DNA of 42,068 nucleotides from Chryseolinea sp. (GTDB lineage Bacteria; Bacteroidota; Bacteroidia; Cytophagales; Cyclobacteriaceae), in the NCBI GenBank assembly GCA_025923195.1, contig JAICGJ010000030.1, positions 1 to 42,068 on the forward strand, written 5' to 3'. Below, piece by piece: positions 17,331 through 25,512 of the stretch; the stretch's first letter is position 1; every line of letters begins with the position of its first letter. The translations under genes were made by a program, and so were the position numbers. The notes below the pieces were generated by a model, which ran no database searches, was not told the DNA's origin, and was given only the letters and a program-made list of their open reading frames with translations.

Positions 17331-17363
17331 GTTATAAAAGCGTTAACGAAAAGTTAAAATTGC
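17331..17363. promoter_or_regulatory. Three GTTA direct repeats at 11-bp spacing: candidate response-regulator site
   Basis: GTTA occurs at 17331, 17342 and 17353, exactly one helical turn (11 bp) apart: GTTATAAAAGC, GTTAACGAAAA, GTTAAAATTGC. OmpR/PhoB-type regulators bind tandem direct repeats with this period. The block lies in the 166-bp spacer between the kinase/regulator pair and the divergent Cys-rich operon, upstream of candidate -7 boxes on both sides. Only GTTA is shared by all three units, so the match could still be chance. Confidence 0.45.
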
Positions 17364-17394
17364 GGTCTCAAACGGGGAAATCAGTATCTCACGT

Positions 17395-17402
17395 TAATTT
17401 TG
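17395..17402 (+). promoter_or_regulatory. TAnnTTTG-type -7 element for the histidine kinase gene
   Basis: TAATTTTG matches TAnnTTTG and ends 27 bases before the ATG at 17430. No -33 element is found at the expected distance. The GTTA repeats end about 30 bases upstream. Confidence 0.4.
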
Positions 17403-17429
17403 GGGATATTAAATTAATTCGGTTGGGTT

Positions 17430-18671
17430 ATGCAACATAAACGGATTTGGCTATACGCGGCGATCTTATTGTTATTGACCGGAACAATTCTCGTAACTCA
17501 GGTTTCCTGGATTTTTCAATCAGCCCGCATCGAAGAAGGTTTTCTCAATCAACGGGTAAACATGGCCCTGTGCAGTGCTATGGATGTACTGTCAAAGGAT
17601 AGGGGAATGTGTTCTGCCTTGGAAAGTTGTGTAGCCCGCTCCCCAAGTTCGTTTGAGCTGAGGCTGACAGAGCAAAAGAAACAAATGATTGATTCTGTGA
17701 TCAATCAACACTTGTTGTTCTATAACATCGATGTTCCATTTCAAACATCCCTTTCCCGCTATACATTGGAAGAAGGAAAAAACCCTTTACCTTCGAATCA
17801 GGCATTGCTTTTCCCTGCGTCTAAGGAGGGTGTGCAGAATGTTCTAGTCGACCTGAAGATCCCATCAAAAAACGAGCTTATCAGGGCCCAAGTAAATGGA
17901 ACGTTCATCCTTTCCGTTATCATGCTCGGGCTGCTGGCACTGGTTTTTACTAGCACCTTACGCGCCTTGGCAAGGGAAAGGAATATTAGAAAAGAAACAA
18001 TTGACTTTGTAAATGCAATGGCGCATGACTTGAAGACACCTATATCAAACATCTCAGTTGCCTTAACAATGTTTAATCGGGAAAATCAAAATGTTAAGGA
18101 GACAAGCAGGCAATATCTATCTATAATCCAGGATGAAGCAGGTAAACTAAAACACCGTGCAAAAAAGATCTTGGGTGTGGCCTCAGTCGATTCCCTCCTC
18201 GCAGCGGGTGTTAATAAAACCGACGTTGATGTCCACGAGCTTATTCGTCGATCCGTGCAATCATTTCAATTGAAGCTTCAAGAAGTCAGGGGGAAAATCA
18301 CTGTATCGCTAGACGCACATAGGTATATCATTAGTTGCAATGAAATTCATCTTTCCAGCGCTGTTAATAATATTATTGACAATGCCATCATTTACGCCGA
18401 TACTGCCCCGGTTGTGGAGATTGAAACAAAAAATACAAGCGATCGCATTGTAATAGAAATAACCGATAATGGGCCAGGCATACCTGGACACGAAACGGAA
18501 TCCGTCTTTAAGAAGGGCTACAGGGTCAGAAATGGAAAATCTCGTGTTGAAGGCTTCGGAATGGGTCTCTACCTGGCCAAGAACTTGGTGGAAAAACAAC
18601 TCGGCCGATTGGCATTGTATTCAGACGGAAAAAATGGGTGCAGGTTCGTTATTCAGCTCCCTATCAGGTAA
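17430..18671 (+). CDS. Membrane sensor histidine kinase
   Basis: A 413-residue kinase with TM1 (about residues 7-28), a periplasmic sensor region of about 125 residues, and TM2 (about 156-178). The cytoplasmic part has the H-box NAMAHDLKTPIS (phospho-acceptor H199), N-box NNIIDNAIIYA, G1 DNGPGIP and G2 GFGMGLYLAKNL; it ends FVIQLPIR. No HAMP domain is evident. The sensor has three Cys (C48, C61, C67) that could sense metal or redox state. The partner response regulator follows 9 bases downstream. Given the nearby Cys-rich operon on the other strand and the copper island, envelope metal or redox stress is a reasonable but unproven signal. Confidence 0.93.
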   Translation: MQHKRIWLYAAILLLLTGTILVTQVSWIFQSARIEEGFLNQRVNMALCSAMDVLSKDRGMCSALESCVARSPSSFELRLTEQKKQMIDSVINQHLLFYNIDVPFQTSLSRYTLEEGKNPLPSNQALLFPASKEGVQNVLVDLKIPSKNELIRAQVNGTFILSVIMLGLLALVFTSTLRALARERNIRKETIDFVNAMAHDLKTPISNISVALTMFNRENQNVKETSRQYLSIIQDEAGKLKHRAKKILGVASVDSLLAAGVNKTDVDVHELIRRSVQSFQLKLQEVRGKITVSLDAHRYIISCNEIHLSSAVNNIIDNAIIYADTAPVVEIETKNTSDRIVIEITDNGPGIPGHETESVFKKGYRVRNGKSRVEGFGMGLYLAKNLVEKQLGRLALYSDGKNGCRFVIQLPIR

Positions 18672-18680
18672 AATGCAACA

Positions 18681-19367
18681 ATGGAAGAAAATATTCTAGT
18701 TGTTGAGGACGATACGAATGCAGGCCTTTTGTTAAAGGGATTTCTTGAGTCGGAGGGATTCAAAATAAAACTATGCACTACAGCGAAGTCGGGTCTTCAG
18801 TCTTTTATTTCTGATCTGTTCGCCTTATGTATCCTCGATTGTTCGTTGCCCGACTATGATGGGTTTGCCCTGGCAACACAGATCAGACTAAGAAATGAAA
18901 ATATACCCATTGTCTTTCTCACAGCCCGTTCCCTATTGGATGATAAGATCCGGGGATTTCAATCAGGAGCCGATGACTATATCACCAAACCTTTTGAACC
19001 CTTCGAACTCCTCTACAAAATAAAAGCTATTCTAAGAAGGTCGACACAGACTACCGGGACTAAGGACTCACTTTTTCAAATTGGGTCATTCAACTTCGAT
19101 CCAAAGAATCAAACGTTAGCGAGGGGTGATTCAATAAGAAGGATCACTGCAAAAGAGAATGAAATTCTCCGGCTCTTGTGCTTGAACAAAAATCAGATAA
19201 CAAAAAAAGACGAAATACTAATTGCGCTTTGGGGAGAAAGTGATTACTTCAAGGGCAGAAGTCTTGATGTCTTTATCGCAAAACTCAGAAAGTATCTTGC
19301 TCATGACTCGAATATTAGAATTGAAAATGTGCACAGCGTTGGATTCATTCTATCAGATTTGAATTAG
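18681..19367 (+). CDS. OmpR-family response regulator
   Basis: A 228-residue regulator. The receiver domain (about 1-120) has the acidic pair VEDD, phospho-acceptor D53 (CILDCSLPD), the switch region VFLTAR and K103 (ITKPFEP). The C-terminal winged-helix domain (about 130-226) has the usual features RITAKENEILRLLCLN, SLDVFIAKLRKYL and NVHSVGFIL. It is cotranscribed with the kinase 9 bases upstream. OmpR-type regulators bind tandem repeats, so the 11-bp GTTA repeats ahead of the kinase gene are the first place to look for a site. Confidence 0.95.
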   Translation: MEENILVVEDDTNAGLLLKGFLESEGFKIKLCTTAKSGLQSFISDLFALCILDCSLPDYDGFALATQIRLRNENIPIVFLTARSLLDDKIRGFQSGADDYITKPFEPFELLYKIKAILRRSTQTTGTKDSLFQIGSFNFDPKNQTLARGDSIRRITAKENEILRLLCLNKNQITKKDEILIALWGESDYFKGRSLDVFIAKLRKYLAHDSNIRIENVHSVGFILSDLN

Positions 19368-19412
19368 CTACTGAGTGGGAAGCAAAAAAGTTCCGATATG
19401 ACCACAATGTGC

Positions 19413-19928
19413 TTATACTCTTCTTTTATTTAACGGGTGTCTAAATAGCACATAAAGGATGATAGGGATTCCAACAGCGGAGGGAAATACATAAAAAAAT
19501 ATAGGAGAAAATTGATTCCAGAAAGGTAAATTCTTTCCATTGTCAACATAAAATCCAGTCAGCAATAAAATGTAAGAAAGACCCATGCAAATTGTATGAA
19601 GACGGGTCCAATGGTTTCTGCGGTTTCTGGCAAACCGATATCCAAAGTATGTACATGTTATTGCTAGCGTTCCAATTACAAAGAGGTGAACGTTAGGCGA
19701 CCAGCGCATGATTGATAATATCACTATCGTTGCAAAAGCGAAAACCATAGACCAAAAATAGATTCGCCCGAAAAATGGATGTCTTTTTTTTACTTTATCG
19801 CTAAGCATTGCAAGCAGGCCAGCTATAACGGCCACAAGTGAAACCAGAATATGAATTACGACGAACGTCAAAAAGACTCTATCTGTGGATGGAACAGGAA
19901 TTCCGAATATATCGGTGGTTTCTTCCAT
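19413..19928 (-). CDS. DUF2306-like membrane protein
   Basis: A 171-residue integral membrane protein with about five hydrophobic helices. The pattern VVIHILVSLVAVIAGLLAM, KKRHPFFGRIYFWSM, NHWTRLHTICMGLSYILLL resembles the DUF2306 group, in which His residues near helix ends are conserved. The function is unknown. It converges with the response regulator gene (45 bases between the ends) and has no partner in its own direction. Confidence 0.65.
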   Translation of the reverse strand: MEETTDIFGIPVPSTDRVFLTFVVIHILVSLVAVIAGLLAMLSDKVKKRHPFFGRIYFWSMVFAFATIVILSIMRWSPNVHLFVIGTLAITCTYFGYRFARNRRNHWTRLHTICMGLSYILLLTGFYVDNGKNLPFWNQFSPIFFYVFPSAVGIPIILYVLFRHPLNKRRV

Positions 19929-20022
19929 GCCAATATTTTTGATTTTGATAAATATAACAACTCTTTAATCGTGAAATTGAAACCAACCTTAAGAATGTTT
20001 GAAAACACGTTCGAGTAACTGA

Positions 20023-20256
20023 ACCGCTTCAACATTTCAGAGGTCGATCAAACCTAATGCCCTTCCAAAGAACGATTACGCAAGGCCTGTCATAAAAAAG
20101 TCTTGCAAAAAGTAAATAGAATCCAAAAGTAACTTTCGTTCTATCCTTGACGCGAAAGGTTTCATATCATTGTATAATGATCCCAGCGTTTATGCCTATC
20201 ATATTAACAAAAACAATTGGTGGCAGAGTAAAACCAACGTCGCAGGATACATTTAA
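20023..20256 (+). pseudogene. Possible decayed gene fragment upstream of the phosphatase gene
   Basis: In one frame this 344-base intergenic stretch (19929-20272) reads as protein-like sequence, broken by a single TAA at 20113-20115. Before it comes SIKPNALPKNDYARPVIKKS; after it FRSILDAKGFISLYNDPSV and then YAYHINKNNWWQSKTNVAGY, ending in TAA at 20254-20256. There is no start codon in the second part. I do not recognise the family. It may be the C-terminal remnant of a lost gene. The perfect palindrome ATCATTgtatAATGAT at 20166-20181 lies inside it, so it need not be an operator. Confidence 0.3.
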
Positions 20257-20272
20257 TCGGGAACAAAGATCT

Positions 20273-20725
20273 ATGAAATTATTCGGACTAATTTTGTTTG
20301 TACCTCTCCTTACTGCGGCCGCTCAGGCCCAAACTAAGAAGATCGTATTTGTTTGTGAACACGGATCCGCAAAAAGTACGATTGCTGCTGCCTATTTTAA
20401 CAAGCTTGCAAAGGAAAAAAATCTCCCCTGGGAGGCCGTCTCCCGCGGCACGAATCCTGATCAGAAAATTTCACCAAAGACAAAGAAACTATTAGTCCAA
20501 GATAATCTGTTCGATGAAAAATTCGTGCCTCAAAGACTATCTCAGGAGGATGCAGATGAGGCCGATCAGGTCATTCTCTTCTATCCTCTACCCGAAACTA
20601 TTCAGGGAAAAAGTAAGGTTCAGGATTGGCAACAGATCCAATCTGTGAACGATGACTTTGAAAAATTAAGAGATGATATTCTTGACAAGCTCAATCCCCT
20701 GCTTGACTCTTTGACCAGGCAATAA
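20273..20725 (+). CDS. Exported low-molecular-weight phosphatase/arsenate-reductase-like protein with Arg-to-Lys P-loop
   Basis: A 150-residue protein with an evident signal peptide (MKLFGLILFVPLLTAAAQAQ) followed by a low-molecular-weight tyrosine phosphatase/ArsC-like fold. The P-loop reads VFVCEHGSAKS: catalytic Cys C28, then five residues and Lys34 where the canonical CX5R has Arg. A later VQDWQQIQSVNDDFEKLRDD supplies the usual acidic residue region. The start at 20273 was chosen because it begins the signal peptide; an upstream in-frame ATG at 20147 would add 42 unrelated residues. The superoxide dismutase gene follows 10 bases later. A periplasmic location and the Lys variant suggest a role other than classical cytoplasmic phosphatase or arsenate reductase; I cannot assign the substrate. 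Confidence 0.82.
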   Translation: MKLFGLILFVPLLTAAAQAQTKKIVFVCEHGSAKSTIAAAYFNKLAKEKNLPWEAVSRGTNPDQKISPKTKKLLVQDNLFDEKFVPQRLSQEDADEADQVILFYPLPETIQGKSKVQDWQQIQSVNDDFEKLRDDILDKLNPLLDSLTRQ

Positions 20726-20735
20726 AATAAACGAT

Positions 20736-21458
20736 ATGAAGAGAAATGAATTTTTGAAAAACTCGGCCATTTTAACCAGTGCGTCTTTGCTCCCATCAAA
20801 CAACGTGTTCTCCCAAAGTCTTCAACAAACAGGAATGGACAAAATTACTGATAAAGACGGGAATTTTGTTTTGCTTCCCTTACCCTATAGCGAGAACTTT
20901 CTTGAACCCTCAATGGACCAGGAGACGTTGCATCTTCATTACACTTTTCATCATGGTGATGCAGTAAAAGCCGCTAACAAGGATTTGCAGATGATTCAAA
21001 AGGCATTGGGTGAAAACAACGTGGAGACTGTAGACTATTGGACAAAAAAACTTTCTTTTCATCTCTCCTCACACATACTCCATACAATTTTCTGGACAAA
21101 TCTCACGAACAAGAAAAGTGATCCAACGGGTGCCTTGCTAAAACAAATAGAAAAAGATTTTGGAACGTATGATAAACTCAAGGTGTTGATTTCAAAAACA
21201 GCAAAGGGTGTGGATGGTAACGGCTGGGGAATTTTAGGTTATCAACCTTACACACAAAAGCTCACTGTGCTGCAATGTGAGAACCATGAAAAGCTAACAC
21301 AATGGGGCGTCATACCCATTCTTGTTATTGATGTTTGGGAGCACTCCTACTATTTAAAATATCGAAACAGAAGGGCTGAGTTTGTAGATAATCTTTTTCC
21401 CATCATCAATTGGGATAATGCAGCGGAACGTTTTAACCTTTCACAGAAAATGGGTTAG
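20736..21458 (+). CDS. Exported Fe/Mn superoxide dismutase
   Basis: A 240-residue Fe/Mn SOD with an N-terminal export region (MKRNEFLKNSAILTSASLLP), so it probably works in the periplasm. Metal ligands follow the family: H68 (TLHLHYTFHH), H113 (FHLSSHILHTIFW), D199 and H203 (DVWEHSYYLKYRNRRAEF). The enzyme converts superoxide to peroxide and oxygen. The residue before the second ligand is Ser-Ser where Gly-Gly is usual. The N-terminal KRNEFLKN is only a weak Tat-like signal. It is probably cotranscribed with the phosphatase-like gene 10 bases upstream. Periplasmic superoxide defence would fit well beside copper stress genes. Confidence 0.92.
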   Translation: MKRNEFLKNSAILTSASLLPSNNVFSQSLQQTGMDKITDKDGNFVLLPLPYSENFLEPSMDQETLHLHYTFHHGDAVKAANKDLQMIQKALGENNVETVDYWTKKLSFHLSSHILHTIFWTNLTNKKSDPTGALLKQIEKDFGTYDKLKVLISKTAKGVDGNGWGILGYQPYTQKLTVLQCENHEKLTQWGVIPILVIDVWEHSYYLKYRNRRAEFVDNLFPIINWDNAAERFNLSQKMG

Positions 21459-21726
21459 AAAATCCAAGCTGAATTGCCTGAGTTATCATGATTAAACGGT
21501 TGCAATGGTGGAAGCAAACAGGAAGATTTTTAAAGAAGATTCTGTGCATCATAGCGTTGGCTAGATACGGCTTGCCATTGTCTCTTTCTTTAGAAATTAA
21601 CTGTTCATCCTCCTGAAGATTTACAAATACCTCTATTTTATCTAGAAGACAGATACCATTTCTTATATCGACCCATGCTGTATCCCAAATATCATAAAAC
21701 CCGTTTATGACCCCGGCGACAATCAC
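21433..21726 (-). CDS. Doubtful small ORF or gene remnant
   Basis: The 448-base gap between SOD and secDF contains a minus-strand frame of about 97-105 codons with a fairly protein-like reading, for example INGFYDIWDTAWVDIRNG and QEDEQLISKERDNGKPY. It has no ATG near its beginning (only GTG at 21726, with an in-frame stop upstream near 21750), and its end overlaps the SOD gene. I recognise no family. It could be a remnant or chance. Confidence 0.2.
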   Translation of the reverse strand: MIVAGVINGFYDIWDTAWVDIRNGICLLDKIEVFVNLQEDEQLISKERDNGKPYLANAMMHRIFFKNLPVCFHHCNRLIMITQAIQLGFSNPFSVKG

Positions 21727-21839
21727 AGGGCGTCGCAGGATATAGTGGCATCACCATTAGTCCTGAAACATTTTAACTGAGAGACTAAGATTTAGTTAAT
21801 GCATTTGACGGCTTATTTTTCATGCTGCTCTGTCTTGAA

Positions 21840-21867
21840 GGGTATCGTTACTACGGTCCGGATACCC
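21840..21867. other. Inverted repeat GGGTATC-14-GATACCC
   Basis: A perfect 7-bp inverted repeat with a 14-base loop, 40 bases beyond the 3' end of secDF. No U tract follows on the minus strand, so it is not a standard terminator, but it may be a transcript-end structure or a protein site. Confidence 0.3.
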
Positions 21868-21906
21868 ATTTCAGCAACTCACATTATCAAACCGTGACGA
21901 GAACAT

Positions 21907-24900
21907 TTACTTGCTCCATTTTGCGGCTACTCTTGTTGTACTTAGGTTTTGGCTTACCTTCGGCCTTTGGACTCTTTCAAGATCAAGCACCACCGGGGCA
22001 GCTATAAAAACGGATGAATAGGTACCAATTCCCACGCCTATCAGCAAAGCGAACGCAAACCCTCGTAAACCCTCCCCTCCAAAAAACAAAAGTGATATTA
22101 TTACCAGCAATACTGTCCCCGAAGTTATGATGGTTCTATTCAGCGTGCTGTTGATCGCACTATTAAAGATACTCTCGCGTTCATGAGAAGTCCCCAGACC
22201 AATATACTCGCGGATACGGTCAAAGATAATTACCGTATCATTAATCGAGTAACCAATAACAGTAAGAATTGCAGCAATGAAAACCTGGTCGATCTCGAAG
22301 GTAATTCCTAATGCTCCGACAATAGCAAATGCAGCAATAACAAAGGATGAGTCGTGAGCAAGTGCTAAGACGGCGCCAGCACTGAACTGCCATTTTCTAA
22401 ACCGGAGCAAAATGTAAAGAAATATTGCAAGCAAAGACAACAATGTAGCCTGAAGAGAAGCAGTCTTTGTATCATCTGCAACGTTAGCACCCACTTTCGT
22501 TGAACTCGAGATCGTAAAATGTTTTGGATCCACTTTAGTATCGTCGGCCACAAAGGTCAGACCGGTTGACTTCTCAAGGCCGTTGATTAGTGTCGACCTG
22601 ACTCTTTCATCTGCCACTTCCGCCTCATCATCAATTATATAGGATGTAACAACCTTAACAATGTTGTTTCCACCAAAATTTTTGACCTCTGTTCCTGCCC
22701 CTTCAAAATTTTCGGTTAAGTCATTTTTTAGTTCCGTTGCATCTACGGGATCATAAAAGGTTACGACATATGCTCTGCCCCCCTTAAAGTCAACACCGTA
22801 GTTTAGGCCCTGGAGGACAATTGTTAAAAATCCAATACCTATGAATACGCCAGAAAAGATGTAGGCAAATTTCCGCTTTGCAATGAAATTGAAATTAACA
22901 TTGGACACAACAAAGCTCGACATGAAAGTCTTGAAATGAACATTGCTATCGTCACCTTTTTTAGCAACCATCCATTCGATAACGACATGAGAGATATAGA
23001 CCGCAGTAAAGAATGTACTAGCAATACCCACCATCAGTGTGATTGCAAATCCCTTTACAGCACCCTGGCCGAAAATATAAAGCATAAGGGCCGTTAAGAA
23101 TGTAGTAATATTGGAGTCAAAGATTGTCCAAAACGACCTTTTGAACCCCAGGTCAATAGCTTCCCGAAGACGCTTTCCCCGCCGCAGTTCTTCTCGTATC
23201 CGTTCGTATATAATAACGTTGGCGTCAACTGCCATACCCATCGTAAGCACGATACCAGCAATTCCAGGTAACGTTAAGGCGGCGTCAAGTTGTGCCAGAA
23301 TACCAAGTATAAAAAATAGGTTGAAAATTAATGAGAAGTTTGCGACCGCGCCGCCTTTGCCATAGTAAGCCACCATAAAAATGACGACAAGAGCTAACCC
23401 ACAGACTACTGAAAAAATACCCTGATTTTTTGCAACCTCACCTAACGTTGGTCCGATAATTTCTTCCTCCACAATCCTTGTTGGCGCTGGCAATGAACCG
23501 GCTTTCAGCACATTGGCCAGATCTTTCGCCTCCTCCTGGGTAAAGTTGCCTGCAATCTGAGAATTGCCATTTGGGATTTCTCCGTTTACCGATGGCGCTG
23601 AATAAACGGTATTATCAAGTACAATGGCAATTCTGCCCTTCGGGCTTTTGCTTGAAGCTTCCGCTGTCCATTTCGCCCACACGCGCGTACCCATTGCATT
23701 CATAGTCATACTTACAGCGGGTTGGGCAAACTCATCCAGATCGTTGCGCGCATCTGTTATTACTGTGCCATCAAGTTTGGCTTTACCATCCCTGCGGATA
23801 TCTAAGAAGAATAATTCAAGCGCCTCCTTACCTCCCTGATCCTTCTCGGGTTTGTTCGCCCAGAAAATTCCTATAGTACGTGGTAGCAGATTCCTGATAT
23901 CGGATCTCTTGAAAATAGCATTTATCTTCGCTGTATCACTGACACCGTATCTAAATGTGCCCGGAGGCGTGCTTAAGGAAAATAGAGGAGATATATTCAA
24001 ATTCTGCAACGAATCCAATCCTTTCGAAGCTTCTGACTTTGCAGTGTCGGGCTGTGTTGCGACGCTATCCCCAAGCAACGTTGAAAGGTCGCCTTCTTTT
24101 GCAATAGCATCCTCTGTCTTAAAAGGAATAGCTTTTGCTTCTTTCACGAGCACATCGTTTATTGCCAAGAGTGAGTTATTAAGGGTTGATGCCTCAACAA
24201 CATCCCAAAATTCAAGCTTCGCTACACCTTGCAAGAGTTTGCGTACACGCTGAGGGTTGTCGGCACCGGGTATTTCTATCTGAATTCTGCCGGTCCCAGG
24301 CAAACGTTGAATGTTAGGCTGGGAAGTACCAAATTGGTCAAGACGATTACGCAGAATCGTGAAGGACCTATCAATTGCATTTTCAATTTCATCGTTAATT
24401 ACTTGGATAACTTTGTTGTCATCGTCAGTTGAAGATATTCGTCCTTTTGTCGTCGAATTTGCGAAAACCGCAGTTAGTCCTTTTCCGGGATTTTCGGCCC
24501 GGTATGCTTCAAGAAACAAGTCGCTGAAATTTCCCTCACTTCTTATTTGACGCGCACGGGCCGTTGTCAATGCTTTGAGAAATGAAGAGTCTTTATTATT
24601 TGCACTTAAGCCCTTGACAATATCTATAGGAGAAACCTCTAATGTCACATGCATTCCCCCTTGTAAATCCAGCCCTAAACTGAGCTCGTTTTCCTTAACC
24701 TCCTTGTAGGTATACTCCGCTCCAAATAGATCGTATACAGGTAGATTCCAGATCGAATCTAGATATTTTTGTTTTTTACTGAGATCTACAACTCCATTTG
24801 CGTCCGTAGCTGCAGAAATCGCTTCCTCTCGAACACCGAGTGAAACATATGTGAACGACAAATAGTACAAACACAGTATTGTAATAAATACCGTTAACAC

Positions 24901-24924
24901 GATAATCAATCCTTTATTTTTCAT
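21907..24924 (-). CDS. secDF: SecDF fusion, protein translocase accessory subunit
   Basis: A 1005-residue fusion of SecD and SecF, the normal form in Bacteroidota. The SecD part has TM1 (about 6-26), LSLGLDLQGGMHVTLEV, the P1 periplasmic domain with RNRLDQFGTSQPNIQRLPG, and helices with GMAVDANVIIYERIREELR. The SecF part starts after about residue 690 with a new TM, GVDFKGGRAYVVTFYDP, and helices with GYSINDTVIIFDRIREY. The protein is driven by proton flow and pulls exported proteins through SecYEG at the inner membrane. The C-terminus ends QNLSTTRVAAKWSK. It stands alone; about 90 bases separate it from the small gene upstream. Confidence 0.97.
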   Translation of the reverse strand: MKNKGLIIVLTVFITILCLYYLSFTYVSLGVREEAISAATDANGVVDLSKKQKYLDSIWNLPVYDLFGAEYTYKEVKENELSLGLDLQGGMHVTLEVSPIDIVKGLSANNKDSSFLKALTTARARQIRSEGNFSDLFLEAYRAENPGKGLTAVFANSTTKGRISSTDDDNKVIQVINDEIENAIDRSFTILRNRLDQFGTSQPNIQRLPGTGRIQIEIPGADNPQRVRKLLQGVAKLEFWDVVEASTLNNSLLAINDVLVKEAKAIPFKTEDAIAKEGDLSTLLGDSVATQPDTAKSEASKGLDSLQNLNISPLFSLSTPPGTFRYGVSDTAKINAIFKRSDIRNLLPRTIGIFWANKPEKDQGGKEALELFFLDIRRDGKAKLDGTVITDARNDLDEFAQPAVSMTMNAMGTRVWAKWTAEASSKSPKGRIAIVLDNTVYSAPSVNGEIPNGNSQIAGNFTQEEAKDLANVLKAGSLPAPTRIVEEEIIGPTLGEVAKNQGIFSVVCGLALVVIFMVAYYGKGGAVANFSLIFNLFFILGILAQLDAALTLPGIAGIVLTMGMAVDANVIIYERIREELRRGKRLREAIDLGFKRSFWTIFDSNITTFLTALMLYIFGQGAVKGFAITLMVGIASTFFTAVYISHVVIEWMVAKKGDDSNVHFKTFMSSFVVSNVNFNFIAKRKFAYIFSGVFIGIGFLTIVLQGLNYGVDFKGGRAYVVTFYDPVDATELKNDLTENFEGAGTEVKNFGGNNIVKVVTSYIIDDEAEVADERVRSTLINGLEKSTGLTFVADDTKVDPKHFTISSSTKVGANVADDTKTASLQATLLSLLAIFLYILLRFRKWQFSAGAVLALAHDSSFVIAAFAIVGALGITFEIDQVFIAAILTVIGYSINDTVIIFDRIREYIGLGTSHERESIFNSAINSTLNRTIITSGTVLLVIISLLFFGGEGLRGFAFALLIGVGIGTYSSVFIAAPVVLDLERVQRPKVSQNLSTTRVAAKWSK

Positions 24925-25013
24925 AAAGATTCGTTTTTAAGTATGGAATAAATGATTAATCCGATATCAAAGAAAATTCGATACCGGCTACTTCGTTAAA
25001 ATGTAAGTGAAGG

Positions 25014-25376
25014 TCAGGGAGCGTTAACTGAAATGACCGCCGTGAATAGAGTGCGTAAATATGTAAGTAACGGTAAGGGTACACTAACCAGCTCCTGATT
25101 TAAATTAACTCTTACATTGAAGAGTATTTCAAAAAGATATAATGTCTCCCGACAGATTTCGATGCAGCCGGTAGAATGAAGGCTGCTGGATTTAATAGAA
25201 ATCGTTATTTCCTCTTTTGCGTCGACGGGGACATTGTGGTTGTTATCATATTTAGTGACCTTAGCGAGGTTATCACGGGGGGCGCTAGCCGAAAAAACAA
25301 TTTGAAAAAATATAAGAACACAGGAAATACCTATTCCCTTCAGGAATGATTGCAGTATTATATTTTCCTGTCTCAT
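25014..25376 (-). CDS. Small exported hypothetical protein
   Basis: About 120 residues. I prefer the ATG at 25376 (MRQENIILQSFLKGIGISCVLIFFQIVFSASA) because it starts a good signal peptide or anchor; the frame continues open upstream to another ATG at 25472. The rest reads PRDNLAKVTKYDNNHNVPVD and ends TYLRTLFTAVISVNAP. Short Bacteroidota secreted proteins with a similar ...TLF..ISxNAP tail exist to my recollection, but no function is known. It follows the M48 gene in the reverse direction of no clear operon; about 140 bases separate the two. Confidence 0.5.
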   Translation of the reverse strand: MRQENIILQSFLKGIGISCVLIFFQIVFSASAPRDNLAKVTKYDNNHNVPVDAKEEITISIKSSSLHSTGCIEICRETLYLFEILFNVRVNLNQELVSVPLPLLTYLRTLFTAVISVNAP

Positions 25377-25512
25377 CGAATTTGGCATGAGCAAATATCT
25401 TACATTATCCAAAAAAATCAAAAACTTGTATGAAGCTTCAAATAATGCCTTAATTTCCTCATGCTTTCGCACAATCCTAATGGAAGATGCGTTAAAAACA
25501 GAATCTTAAAAG

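Noticed and set aside
20166-20181. Perfect palindrome ATCATTgtatAATGAT as an operator
   Set aside because: It lies inside a protein-like frame (ISLYND) and may follow from codon sequence; no promoter consensus is next to it.
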